From the NCBI RefSeq assembly GCF_020360975.1, contig NW_025408680.1, forward strand, positions 1,981,390 to 2,045,389: a stretch of DNA of 64,000 nt, read 5' to 3'. Numbering within the stretch: position 1 is the first letter of the stretch; the number at the start of each line of letters is the position of its first letter. Below are positions 45,480 to 57,523 of the stretch, one piece after another. The notes beneath the pieces were generated by a model. That model saw only the letters and a program-made list of their open reading frames with translations, had not been told where the DNA came from and searched no databases. This stretch comes from Hirsutella rhossiliensis. Taxonomy: Eukaryota > Ascomycota > Sordariomycetes > Hypocreales > Ophiocordycipitaceae. A program made the translations under genes and the position numbers.

Positions 45480-46700
45480 AATAATAAGACCCCCTTAAGG
45501 TAGCACGCGGAGTATAAGAGGGAGTAACCTAAGGCTTACGAGGAGTATAGGGACTATTACCGCTATAAGAACCCTAATAATAACTAAATAGACCTAACCC
45601 TAAACCTAAACTAAAGCTAGCCTAGATAGCTAGCTCGCGAGATAGAGTAACGACTAGGGTCTATACTAAGGTAAGACCTATACCGGTAGCGGCACGGAGG
45701 CGTTCGCTATAGCCTATACTATAACTATAGATCTAATCGAGGTTAAGACTAATAATAATCTTAGCTAGGACTAAACTACGATAGCTATAAAGACGCTACT
45801 AAATAAAGTCGGGAGCGTTAGTAGGATCGGTAGGCGACGTAAGATAGGGACGCTTTAAGGCGGGCTCGGCGCTAAGAGAACTACCGGGCTATAGCTTAGC
45901 GTTAAAGGGAGACGCGGTTAGCTCCTAAGCTAGCTCCGCGACGGCCGCGGGTATAGATACCTTAGCCTTAGCCTTAAATAGGGCCTTAAACGCGGCTACC
46001 GCCTTACCCTTACCTTTACCCTTCCCCTTATCGATAGGGATTAAGGCTAAAATAGGCTTAGTAAGACTAATAAGATTAAAGCCACTATCCTCTACGTTAG
46101 GGCCGTTGCTAATAATAAGATAGAAATAGTTAGTAAGATCGTTAACCGTTATAAGAGTCTTCTAAGTAACTAAGAGTAACTTAGGCCTAACCTAAGCTAG
46201 GGTCTTAATAGCGTCGCTAAACTTACCTAAGTGCTTTTCTAGGGACTTATATATATAGTAGGTATTATCTATAAAATAGGTAAAAGCTAACGCGAGCGTT
46301 TTTATATTCTTAGCGACCGTAGCTAGACTAAGGGCAAACTCGCCTAACGCGCCCTTACCCTTAGCGGTAGGGGCCTTCTAACTAGCGCGAATATAAGTTT
46401 CTAGAGTAGTATAATAAAGGCGCTCCTATACTAAACCCTTAATAAGGGAAGGGCTATTAACCTCGGACTATACTTAGTAAAGGGTATTAGCGGCCTCCTT
46501 ACCTTTAAAGGTAATCTAGAACTTAGATTAGTACTAAACTTAGATAATACTATAATAAGAAGGGGTTACTTACTCGGTAATAAGACTAGTTAAAGTTAGC
46601 GTAAGCGATATACGCTTTAGCCTTTATAGCTATTAAAGTTAGTAAAAATACTAAAGGTAGGACTAACCTAAGATAAAGCTAGGATTAATATATATAAGAC
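45480..46700 (-). pseudogene. Unidentified antisense frame in the LINE 3' region, RIPed
   Basis: On the minus strand a legible frame of about 300 residues runs from about 46560 to 45700. Readable parts include LGEFALSLATVAKNIKTLAL, a helical KSLEKHLGKFSDAIKTLA stretch, VNDLTNYFYLIISNGPN and a GKGKGKGKAVAAFKALFKAKA basic tract. Stops occur only where Gln or Trp are expected. I do not recognise a domain. It lies between ORF2 and the poly-TAA tail of the plus-strand LINE, so it is either an antisense gene of the element or a nested fragment of another one. Confidence 0.45.
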
Positions 46701-46999
46701 TAGTTTTAATAGCTAGCGAAGGACTTATAAGTAAGCTTACTAATAAGACGCCCGATATATATAAAATATAGGATAGAGCGCTCCGATCCCGCTACTATAG
46801 CGACTTTCTTATAAAGAGGGGGTTTTAGAGGAGGCAAGCTACTACTACCTAAGTTAGCTTCCTAGTTAGATATTACGACGCGACGATAAGCGAACTAGAT
46901 ATAGTATTAAGGAGACCTAGAGTTATAGAAATAAGGCGGGTAAGGTAGTAGTTAGGCCTATAAAAGAGATAGATAATAGAGGGATAGGAGGAGGTATAT

Positions 47000-47470
47000 A
47001 CGGAACTAAGGGGGGAGGGCAGGTATATATAGGCGCGAGCCGGGCGCGCGTAATTAGTAACTACGAGATAGAAGGTAAATATAGGCCGCCGCGCCCTTAA
47101 TCGGGAAGTCGCGTAGCTAGATAGGAACCGATTTACGATTAGCGGAGCCGGCCGACCGAATTTCGATTAGCCGGCCCTACCTAGGAGCGACCTATACTAG
47201 CGCCCGGCCCGGCAACCGGATATTACCTGCCCTACTAACTAACGGACTAATAAGCCGACGCGACCGCGGCTACGCGGCTACGATGCGGGAGCTAGGGTAA
47301 ATAGAGGCGCCTACGAGTCGGGCCCTTAGAGAGAGACTACTACCTATAACCCTAGGCCCGGGCTAGCGAGCCCGGGCCGCGGCCGCTTAGGATAGTAACG
47401 GCTACGGCCTAAGAGGGCCCGCGCCGAGACGCGATTTCGCGGGAGGAGCCCGCGGTAGCTAGCGTAAATT
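47000..47470. other. GC-rich patch inside the LINE 3' region with strong hairpin
   Basis: Composition is clearly GC-richer than the surroundings, with CCGG and CGCG motifs. A perfect 10-bp stem lies at 47355-47364 and 47369-47378 (GGCCCGGGCT, loop AGCG, AGCCCGGGCC). It could be the promoter or leader of the antisense frame below it. No coding evidence was found. Confidence 0.5.
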
Positions 47471-47640
47471 TCCTATATACTACTACTATAACCTCGTTTA
47501 AGGCGGACCTATATTAAAAGAGGGGAGGGTTTTCCCTTAAGTACTTTAGTTTTTCCCTCCTATTTAATATTAAAGTTCTAGATACCTCTAGCTAGGTCCT
47601 TAGCGTAATCTTAATAATAATAATAATATATAAATATATA

Positions 47641-48220
47641 TAAGCTTAAAATCCTATTAATAAGAGTATTAATAATAGTATATACTAGGTCCCTTATAGA
47701 TATAGTTAGGGAGGTAGAGACTAATCTTTATCTAAGTATAGCTTAGATACTAATTTATCTTTATATTATACTAGATAGAGTCTTAGTCCTCTTTATCTTA
47801 GGTATACTATTTATTAAAGCTATACGTATATTATTTAATTATTCCTTAAGGATCGGCGATATATAGGTTAAATATTAAATCGGTACTATCTAGGTAGTTA
47901 TACTAGCGGTAGGAGCTATTAAATAAGAGCTTTTAGATAAGGTTAATATAGTAAAATCCTTTTAGACTATAACTTTAATAGTTAATAAAGATATATATAA
48001 AAGACTAAAGCTTAAAGAGACTATATAGGAAATAGCTACCTAGCTCCTAAGAATTTTTTTAGGCTTTAGTAATAGAAGTTAAAGAAGATAACCTAGGAGC
48101 TACTTAATAATTATAAAGAGAACCCCTTATAGATACCTTAATAGCTAAGATTCTCTTACTAAGAGGTAAGATCCTTAGTTATAAAGGGGGCGCTAACTAA
48201 GTTACTAACCTAGCCTATAT
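47641..48220 (+). pseudogene. X copy A continuation: protease-RT linker region
   Basis: This segment aligns closely with 60945-61500 of X copy B (for example CTTATAGATATAGTTAGGGA in both). It resumes exactly where copy A was cut at 40295, which shows that the LINE inserted here. The function of the segment is not recognisable beyond its place after the protease-like region. Confidence 0.7.
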
Positions 48221-48910
48221 TAAGGGTATAATTAATTTTTAGTTAGACTAGTAAACTATACTAACCTACTTATTAATTAGCTAATTAGTACTTTTAAAAG
48301 CGCTTATAAATATACTAGTAGTCTATCCCCGCTATAAGTAGGCTAGCCTAGACCTCGCTTACCTAGACCTAGTAACGAATTTATTAGGACCTCCCCTTAA
48401 CCTTAGTCTAGGCCCCTTAACTAGGAAAATAAAAACCTAGGGCTAATACTAGTAACTTAATAAGTATAGCGCGAAGCTAGTACGAAAACCTAACTACTAG
48501 CCTAGCTAAAAGCTAGTATTAATAAAAATAGCCTGCTAAGCCTTATAGCGGAAAAATAAGGTAAAGCCTAAGAAGATATTATTATTAAATAAGGTTAAAG
48601 ATAATTATATAATTAACTATTAACTATTAATAAAAACATACTACCGATTAACGCTATATACCCTATATATATAAAGTTACTTTCTAAGGTTACTTTATAG
48701 TAGGGCTAATATAATTCTAACTAACTATAACGATACCTAAGATAGCTAGTATAAGATTCCTATATATTATAACACGACCTAGTATAAGGGCGGACTAACT
48801 ATAAAAGAAGGGAGGGTTTTCCTTTAAGCACTTAAGTTTTTCCTTTTATTTAACATGAAGTTCTAGATACCTTTAAATAGGTTACTAGTATAATCTTAAT
48901 AATAATAATA
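48221..48910 (+). repeat. Left arm of a large inverted repeat, LINE-tail-like
   Basis: About 690 bp that recurs inverted at 49276-49978. It ends in a TAATAATAATAATA run, and its last about 130 bases resemble the 3' end of the LINE (47480-47626). A short open plus frame (about 48290-48830) reads DLAYLDLVTNLLGPPLNLSLGP, without a recognised domain. It is probably a 5'-truncated copy of a related LINE. Confidence 0.65.
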
Positions 48911-49275
48911 GTATATATATTAATAGATACTTAATATAAGCGACTAATTATAATATAGCTAAATATAGCTATAGATATAGTAATAAACGTTTATATATAT
49001 ATTCTTAAATATACTATTACTAGATAGCGTCTTATAAAGGGTATAGTTTAGCTATATAAGTTTCTAGCTCTTACTTATTATCTTATAGATAACTTTAAGA
49101 CCTTATATCTCTTACCTTCCTTTTTTCTTTACCTTTCTTTTAGTTATACTAGTACCTAAAAATAACTTTAATACTATCCTAGCTATATTATAGCTAACCT
49201 ATCTATACTTATACTTACCTTTAACTATTTTACTAATTACTTACTTTTATCTATATTAAAAAAGGGTTAATAAAG

Positions 49276-49978
49276 TTATTATTATTATTATTATTAAGAT
49301 TATATTAATAACTTATTTAAAGGTATTTAGAACTTTAGCGTTAAATAAAAAGGAAAAACTAAAGTACTTAAAGGAAAACCCTCTCTTTTTTTATAGCTAC
49401 TCTACCCTTATATTATATTACGGTTATAATATATAAGAATCTTACTCTAGCTATCTTAGATATCGTTTTAGTTAGTTAGAATTATATTAGCCTTACTATA
49501 AAGTACCCTTAGAAAGTAACTCTTTTATATATATAAGGTATATAGCGTTAATTAATAGTATAAGTGTTTTTTAGTTAATAGTTAATTATATAATTATCCT
49601 TAACCTTATCTTATAATAATATCTTTTTAAGCTATACTTTAATTTTCCGCTATAAAGCTTAGCGGGCTATTTTTTAATAATACCGGCCTTTAGCTAAGCT
49701 AGTAGCTAGGTTATTATACTAGCTTTATACTATACTTATTAAGTTACTAGTATTAGCCCTAGGTTTTTATTTTCCTAGTAAGGGGGCCTAGACTAAGGTT
49801 AAGGGGAGGTCTTAATAAATTCGTCGCTAGGTCTAAGTAGGTAAGGTCTAAGCTAGCTTACTTATAATAGGGCTATACTACTAGTATATTTATAAGCGCT
49901 TTTAAAAGTACTAATTAGCTAATTAATAAGTAGGTTAATATAGTTTATTAGTTTAACTAAAAATTAATTATACCCTTA
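49276..49978 (-). repeat. Right arm of the inverted repeat, LINE-tail-like
   Basis: Reverse complement of 48221-48910, with TTATTATTATTATTATTATT at its inner (3') end. The arms are separated by about 365 bp of AT-rich DNA (48911-49275) with no gene seen. Two insertions of one family in opposite orientation would explain it. Confidence 0.65.
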
Positions 49979-50753
49979 GCTAGATTTAAACTAACTTTAG
50001 TATTATAGCTAGTAGTCCTCTTAAGTATATAACTACTATACTATAAGGGTACTAATAAAGATAATTTTATTTATAAATAGCTTACTTAGCGATACTATAA
50101 ATAATTCTAAGGAGATAAGGTTAGCGACTCTTAAGTAAGAGCTTAAGAGTATAGTAAAAGAAATAAAAGTATAAAAAGGTAAATTTAGTTATATATATCT
50201 TTATCTATCTATTAAGATAAGGGAGGGGCTTATATAAGTATAATAACTATATAAAGCTAGTTAAAAGAAGGTATTAAGATATTCCTATACCTAAGTTAAG
50301 CCTATATAATATCCTTAGGCTAAGGGAGTTATATTAGTTAGGTAGGCTTCCTTATATATTACTATTAAGTCTACTAAGTATAACTATAGCCTCTTATACT
50401 TACTCTTCTTAATATACCTTTATACTACCTTAGCTTTTAAATAGTAAGGTAATAGGTAAAGGAGCGTTTAAGCTAATAAATATAAGGTTATTCCGCTATT
50501 AAATTTAACTACTTTATTATTTATTTAAGGAGGTTATTTAAAAATAAGGGTGGCTATTAATTATATCCTATAAAAAGGAAGGTAAATATAGTAAAGGTAA
50601 AAGCTAAGACCTAAGAGGATAGGATATAAAGAGAACCCCTTCTTTATATCCTATCTCCTTAAGCCCTAAGTTTATTAACCGCCCTCTAAGCTATAGTTAT
50701 ATAACTTACTCTTTTACCTTAAAAGGAGTTAAACTTACGATTAATAAGGTTAT
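49979..50753. other. RIPed DNA, unassigned
   Basis: AT-rich and CA/TG-depleted. No domain, repeat terminus or RNA gene was recognised. Confidence 0.55.
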
Positions 50754-51449
50754 TATAAGAAGGTATAAGTAATAAGTATTAGATTAGGTATTCGATAATA
50801 TAAGCTAAAGATAGGTTAAAGGAGTATAGGGTAGGATTTTATTTAGAATTTATAATAAGTATATAAGGGGCTAAATAATATATTAAAAGAATAGCGTTAT
50901 AAAAGATACTTATAAACTTACTTATTTTATTTACTACTCTTAGGGAAATCCTTTATCTTTTATAGACTATTACTCGCCTACTAGTAGATTAATTTATTAG
51001 CTTTTTAGTATATTTTATAGTACTTAAAAAGCTTTATTTATAATATATCTTCCTAACTTAGTAAGTAGTTTAATTATAACGTAATAGTTAACGTAAGACT
51101 ATAGGTTCTAGTATAAGTAGTAGATTTAACTAGAATGTTCTATGCCCTACCTATTTTCGTATCGCGGATATCTTTAAAACCGCTAAGCTAAAATAAGTAA
51201 TAAGGTATATATTCTACTTATAATTAACTTATGTATTTTATATATATTTTTATTTATTAAGATAAGCTTATATTAACTTACTTCTCTTAAAAGAAGGTAT
51301 AGATATCTAGTATAGGTCTTTATCTTTTAAGGGTTATTCCCTTAGACTATATTATAGAGCCTCTTTTTACTAGCTTATTTTATAGAGCCTCCCTATACCT
51401 ATTATTTCTTTATAATAGTAAAATAAGAATATAAAGGTATATTCTTATA
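50754..51449 (-). repeat. 3' LTR of Copia2
   Basis: 696 bp with ends TATAAG...CTTATA on the plus strand, consistent with TGTAAG...CTTACA before RIP. Its length equals that of the solo LTR at 60033-60728. Confidence 0.85.
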
Positions 51450-51899
51450 GCCTCCCTTAAAAAGTAATAGGTAAATAGTGCTCTTTACTAGTTATTTCTC
51501 TTATAGTAGAATTATCCTTATTAAAAATAAGGTATATAATAGGAATATAAGGGAAAATTTTAAAACCCTTTCTAAGAAAAACCTTAGTATAAAAAATCCT
51601 AGTTATAGTTATAATTATTTCTCTTTTTTTTAGGTAAACCTTTATAAGGAAAAGGTCTTATAGAGTTATTATAAGAAACCTTTAATAAGGAAAACCCTAT
51701 TTTTATAAGTTGTTTTTATTAAAAGAAACCTTTTAAAGGAAAAAACCTATTAGTTATATATAGAGGAAAAGCTAAGAAAGTAAAAGAAAGCTAAAAACCT
51801 CTATTAAAGGGATATAAGCTTTTCTTTTTAAGGCTCTTTAATTCCTTAAAGAAAGAAGCTCTTAGAACTTAAAGAATATTTCTTTTCTTAGTTCCTTAG

Positions 51900-52370
51900 T
51901 AAATATATTAGTAATATTATCTCTAGATTTAATATAGAAAATCCGAATCTTCTTTTCCCTAATATATTCTTAGGTATAGAAGTAAGTAATATCTATATAC
52001 GTTGTCTTTTATATATTTCCGGACTTTTAGCTTATTTAATATCTGCCTCGTTATCTATTAAGATAGGAGGTATAGTATTAAAATTTTAATAGATAAGCTA
52101 TTATTTATAGAATAAAATAGCTAACTTAGATATAAAGCTTCTTTATTAGCCTTTATAAAGGTAATAGATTTAGCTTTATAAGTTAATAGGGCTATAGATT
52201 TTTACTTCTAGCTAGCCTAACTTATAATATTTTTATAAATATAAAAGTAGTATCTAGAAACGGATTTTCTATTTATAAGGTTAGACGCCTAGCTAGCGTC
52301 GGAATAACCTTTTATAAAATTATAAGTATAAGGGATATTATAGCAATAAATTATCCCTAGGTTAAGGTAT
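51900..52370 (-). pseudogene. RIPed copia RNase H of Copia2
   Basis: The minus frame reads DASWAGDLINRKSVSRYYFY, then KQKSIALLTYKAKSITFIKANKEALYLSQL, the copia RNase H pattern (DADWAGD, KKQKSIALST-EAE, EALWL). The catalytic glutamate position now reads Lys. Few stops interrupt it. It identifies the element as Ty1/copia and gives its orientation. Confidence 0.87.
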
Positions 52371-55300
52371 TTATTTAAATATTTTAAGATAGTATTTAAC
52401 GCTTTAAAATACGTATTATTTAGTTTAAAAGTAAATCTAGTATAGGAAATAATAGTATATAAAATATCCAGCCTACTTATTTCCTTTTAGTTAATAAGGA
52501 TTTCTTTTTATAAAGGCGTTATAATAGCTTTTTTAAGCTTTACTCTTACTATAGTAAGTATATTAAAAGTCCCTAAGTCTTTTTTATTATATTCTCGTAT
52601 TTTATTATAAGTATATCTTTCCTAGGATATTAATATCTCCTTTCTACTTTAGTTTATAATTATATATATTCCTAAGAAGTCTTTTAGTTTACTTAGAGGC
52701 TAAACCTTTATATAATCTAGTACTTTTCTAAGTAGACTATTTATTATACCTCTATTAGGCTCTATTATTAGGAGGTTATCTACGTAGATTACTATTATAA
52801 TTTTATATTACGTATTTATAAATACCTCTTTATCTATAAGAAGGGCCGAAAATCCTATCTTAGCTAATATAGAGCTAGGATAGTTATACTAAAGCTTTAG
52901 GCTTTATTTAAGGCTATATAATACTTTCTTTAATTTTACTACTAGCCTTTTCCTTTTATAGCTCTAGAAACTATAAATAGCTAATATTATACTTATACTA
53001 GTTTTATTAAATTAGTCTTTAAGTATTAGCTCTTTATAGCCTATAGGATTTTTATATAAATATCTATATCTATTTTAGTATATATAAAGGCACTTTTTAT
53101 ATAGTATTATAGTAGAGTATAATTATTAGAAATAGCTATTATAAGTAGCATTCTAATAGATTTAGGTCTTACTATTATAGAAAAGGTTCTAAATAATCTA
53201 GGCTATAGACCTAATTAAATCCTTATACTATATAGCGGGCTTTATATTTAATAATATTATTACTATTATCCTACTTTATTTTATAAACCTAATAGCCGCC
53301 TAGGGCCTCCCTATTACTAAGAAGAGGCTTTAATTCCTAGGTATTTTAGTTTAAGAGCTCTTTTATTTCTAGAAATATAGCTTTTTTTTTATAGCTTCTA
53401 AGCTATTTATAGCCTATTTAAATGTTTTAGGCTCTATAGGATCTATATTTTCTAGTAAAGATAAAATAATCTCTTTACTTTTACTATTTAGTATAGTATT
53501 TATTTTAGGGTATATAATATAGTCTTTATAAAATCCGTTTAGCTTCTTAGGTATATTAATACGGATTTTTAGATCCTTATTTAATCCCTTTTCTAAAAGA
53601 TGATTATTTCCCTTTTTTATAAAGGGGTTATCTTCCTTCTTTATAAGAAGGTTTTTTTCCTACTTTATAAAAGGGCTATCTTCCTTCTTTATAAGAGGGT
53701 TATTTTTCTCTTTTTTTAAAGAAGAGTTATTACCTTCTTTATATATAAGTTCCCTTTATAAATAATTATCCGGGACCTTATTTATAGAAGGTAAGGTATT
53801 AAAGTTAAAGTCCTTAAGGTCTTCTTCTTTTTAATTTTCTATAAATTTATTTTCTAGGATAATAATATCTCTAGAAATTATTACCTTTCTTTTCGAAAAG
53901 TTATATATTTTATAAGCATTTTTAGTATAGCTTATAATAATACCCTATAAGCTCTTATTTCTAGCTTATTTAAGGGTCTTTATTTTTATAATAAATAGTA
54001 CTTCTAAAGGTCTTAATTTTCTTTAAGTCTTTTAGGCTATAGATTTATATTCCTTCTTTTTATAGTAGTTTAGAAGCTTATTTAAGAGTAAGGGTCTTAT
54101 TATATAAATAAGCTACTATTAAAATATCTTATCCTATATCTAAAAAGGATATAAAGAGGTATATTTATTATAAGTAAGGGTCTTTATAGGGCCCTAAATA
54201 TTAATAGTAACTTTATTAAGGTAATTATATACTTTATTAGGTAGGATTTATTCCTTTTATTAGTTACCTTTACTTTAATATAAGCCTTATATTCTTTTAT
54301 TTTTATAATATCCTTCTTAAGGATAGTTATATCCTTATTATATCTTTTAAAGGTTTTTAGTAAGGCTTTAAGACTTATATATCCTAGCCTTAAATACTAT
54401 AAATAAAAGTTAAGGTCCTTTATATTATTCCTTATATTATTAATATTATATAGGAATGTCTTCTTCTTTAAGAAAGGAATTTCTAAAAAGAAGATATAAA
54501 GGTTATCTTACTATTTTCCTTTAAATATAATATTAGCTCAGTTATCTAATAGGAAAATTTCCTAGCTATTAATAAAGGCATAGGTATTATTAAAATACGA
54601 TTAGCTTATAATATTTACCTTTAATTTAGGTATAAAAAGGCAGTTTCTTAGGCTAAATAGCTTTTTATTATTTAGAAATCTAAAAAGAAGATTTCTATAG
54701 CCTTTAATAACTATATAGGATGCCTTTCCCTAATTAACCTTAGTAAAGATAGTTTGAAAATTAATAAGGAATTTCTTCTCTAATACTATATACCTAGTAG
54801 TACTAGTATCGTATATAAAATTATAGAAATTTCTATTCTCTAAGGTTTTATAAGGATTTCCTTTTCTTTTACCTTATATATAAGGTCTTTAATTTTTTTT
54901 CTTCTTCTTATCGACGTAAGAGTCTAATTTAATAGGATTTCCTTCTATAAAAGGTTTTCTAGGCCTCTTAGAAGGTATTCCTTTATTTTAACTTTTTAAA
55001 TTTTTAGAAAAGCCTTTAAGGGCCTTTTCCGGGTAAAGATAGTAGTAATCTTTAACTAAATACCCTTTCTTCTTATAGTAAGTATATTATAATATAATTT
55101 TTATTTTTTTCTAGGGCTTCTTAGTAAAGAAGGCTTACTTAGGGGGAATTTCTAGAAACTTAGTCCTTTTAAATTTATCTATAAGACTACTAAAGAGAGA
55201 CTCTAGATTAAAAGCCTTTAAGTTATTTGAAGAGCTTACGTTATATTACTTATATAGCTAGAAAACAAGCCTAAAAGGCTATTTAAATCTAAGCTATAAT

Positions 55301-55763
55301 AACTACTTCGGAATTATAATATTCTATGCTTTTAGCTCCTTAAATTCTTCTTTTACCTTATTTAAGTAGCCTTTTAAGGATTCGAGATCCTTTACTAAAG
55401 TATTAAAAAGCTCCTTTATAAGTAAGTAATTTAAAGTAAAGTAAATAGGGTTATATAGGTTTTTTAACCTATCCTATACTTCTTTAGTATTTATTATATA
55501 CTTTATTTAGGTTAAAGGACTATCTTAATATAAAGAAAAATTAAAGTAAGTGCTTTTTATCTTTAAGTAATTTTCTTACTATATAGTAGTGAAAGCTTCT
55601 CCTTAACTAAAAGAGCTTATATTTAAATAGCCTAGAAGGTATAGTTAAAACTACCCTTAAGTTTAGTAAATTCGAATATATCCCTAAAGCCTATTATAGA
55701 TAATTCGAGGTCGTATAGTTAGTATTAGAATTTCGAAGTTATTACCTAACTTATAAAGAAGCC
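52371..55763 (-). pseudogene. Copia2 interior: RT, integrase, gag with zinc knuckle, RIPed
   Basis: By order RT occupies about 52450-53350 and integrase about 53700-54700. Gag lies at about 55050-55760, ending in a CX2CX4HX4C knuckle near 55060-55095, where the frame reads YTYYKKKGYLVKDYYY (cysteines and histidine replaced by tyrosine). A short TTCTTTATAA.AGGG direct repeat occurs around 53610-53735. Domain limits inside pol are approximate. Confidence 0.7.
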
Positions 55764-55775
55764 GGGCTTATAACC
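55764..55775 (-). promoter_or_regulatory. Copia2 primer-binding site, half tRNA-iMet type
   Basis: The plus strand reads GGGCTTATAACC directly against the LTR start. It is the initiator tRNA-Met anticodon-loop sequence GGGCTCATAACC with the single CpA changed to TpA, the same change as in Copia1. Confidence 0.78.
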
Positions 55776-56374
55776 TATAAGAAGGTATAAGTAATAAGCG
55801 TAGGATTAAGCAATTAATAACTTAAGCCGAAAGATTAGTTAAAGAAGTATAAGGTAGGATTTCGTCTAGAATTTATAACGAGTATATAAGGGGCTAAATA
55901 ATATATTAAAAGAATAGCGTTATAAAAGATACTTATAAACCTACTTATTCTATCTACTACTCTAGGAAATCCTTGTCTTTTATAAACTATTGCTCGTCTA
56001 CTAATAAACTAATTAGTTAGATTTCTAGTATAATCTATAGTACTTAATAAGCTCTATCTATAGTATATCTTCCGAACTTAGTAGGTAGTTTAATTATAAC
56101 GTAATAGTTAACGTAAGACTATAGGTTCTAGTATAAGTAGTAGATTTAACTAGAATGTTCTATACCCTACTTATTCTTATATCGTAGATATCTTTAAAAC
56201 TACTAGGCTAAAATAGGTAATAGGGTAACCGTTCTACTTATAATTAACCTATATATCTTATATATATTTTTATTTATTAGGATAGGCTTATCTTAACCTA
56301 CTTCTCTAAAAGGAAGGTATAGATATTTAGTAGAGGTCTTTATCTTTAAGGGTTATTCCCTTAGACTATTTTTA
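55776..56374 (-). repeat. 5' LTR of Copia2, truncated
   Basis: Matches 50754 onward for about 595 bp, then stops inside the CCCTTAGACTAT segment where X copy B begins. The missing part corresponds to about 51350-51449 of the other LTR. Confidence 0.8.
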
Positions 56375-56743
56375 TAGGTAAGATCGTACCCTTATAAATA
56401 TTAGCCTATTAAAGGGATAAGACCCTTAGTACTCCTTATTTAACTTACTTCTAAGTATACTTAAAGGCTTTATAAAGACCTTAATTATCTAATAAGGTAT
56501 CTTCCTTAGTTATAGTTAATTTAAATTTTTATTTTTCCCTTTTAAAGTAAAGGCTACTAGTTACGCGACTTTAGTAAAGATAAAGAGGTATAAAGTAAAG
56601 AAATCTATAAGACTTATATTTATAACCTAAAACCCTTAGAGCTATATATAGGACTAACGATTAAATAATTATATAGTTAATTGCTCTATTAATCCTTAGC
56701 TATATACTATATATACTTTAAGTATATACCTTTATCTTTATTA
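56375..56743 (+). repeat. 5' LTR of X copy B
   Basis: About 369 bp, the same length as the solo LTR at 18048-18415 and the reconstructed LTR of copy A. It begins AGGTAAGATCGTACCC and ends near CTTTATCTTTATTA. The internal sequence shared by copies A and B continues after it while the solo copy diverges. Confidence 0.75.
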
Positions 56744-57523
56744 AAACTAGTCTTTAAGGCGTAAAATTATTATTCCGTTTTATTTATATAGCGATAATTA
56801 GCTTTATAAAGCTAAGAATACTTAAAGGGCAATAGTATTATTTAGAAAAAATAAAATCTAGGGCTTTAATAATTAAAGTAGTAACTACCTTAATAGCTAG
56901 AGTTAGGGGCCTAATAAAGCGATAGACTTACTAGGAAATAAATAATTAGCTAATACCTTTACTAGTAGTAAAGGAAAAGTAATAAGCTAATACTAAAAAA
57001 CCCTAAGCTATTATTATTAGCCCTATAACCCTTAATACTAATAACTTAGTTAAGAAACTATAATCTATATATAATACTTTAAAGATATAAATAATAATAA
57101 TAGCATAATCTAAACCGTTCTAAAACTATATTAAGACCTCTTACTTATATATATACTAATAATACTAATATAGGTATTAATAAGGGATACCTTAATAACC
57201 TTAACCTTAGCTCTCTTTTACGCGGTAGCTTATAAAGAACGCTTACTTCCTATTAATAGATAAGAAAGTAAGTAATAAGATAGTTATAATAAGATATCCT
57301 TTAACTTTAAAAAGTCTAACTTAAAATTTTATAACCTTATAATCTATAAGTATACTATATCTAAAAACGCTAGCTATTAAGAGGGATATTTAATCTTACT
57401 ACTAGTAATATAAATAAAATTAAGGTAGATATTAATAAGATTACTAATAGACTTAAAGATATACTCGCTAAAAGCTAAGATAACCTTATAAGAAGACTCT
57501 ACTAACTATAACTCTTACTTATT

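Larger units (their letters stand above)
40296..47626 (+). mobile_element. RIPed non-LTR retrotransposon (LINE) with 14-bp target duplication and TAA tail
   Basis: The block is flanked by identical 14-bp copies of TATATAAATATATA at 40282-40295 and 47627-47640, and ends in a TTAATAATAATAATAA tail at 47611-47626. Removing it rejoins X copy A. Inside, on the plus strand, are ORF1 with CCHC knuckles (40640-41640) and ORF2 with endonuclease, RT and a C-terminal zinc motif (about 41870-45170). This layout resembles fungal Tad1/I-type LINEs. The last 2 kb is not explained by ORF2 and holds an antisense frame. Confidence 0.82.
30614..48220 (+). mobile_element. Ty3/gypsy family X, copy A, split by Copia1 and a LINE
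   Basis: Pieces 30614-30641, 36940-40295 and 47641-48220 align in order with X copy B (56375 onward). They hold an LTR (about 369 bp once Copia1 is removed), an untranslated leader, gag with a zinc knuckle and a protease-like region on the plus strand. Copia1 interrupts the LTR and a LINE interrupts the protease region. Pol downstream of 48220 is lost or replaced by an inverted-repeat structure. Confidence 0.75.
50754..56374 (-). mobile_element. RIPed Ty1/copia element (Copia2)
   Basis: The left LTR is 50754-51449 (696 bp) and the right LTR starts at 55776. Minus-strand RNase H near the left LTR and a gag zinc knuckle near the right orient the element. A half-tRNA-iMet primer-binding site abuts the right LTR, and a purine-rich tract (minus strand AAGGGAGGC) abuts the left. 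The right LTR loses its last about 100 bp where X copy B begins at 56375. A reverse solo LTR of the same length occurs at 60033-60728. Confidence 0.85.
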
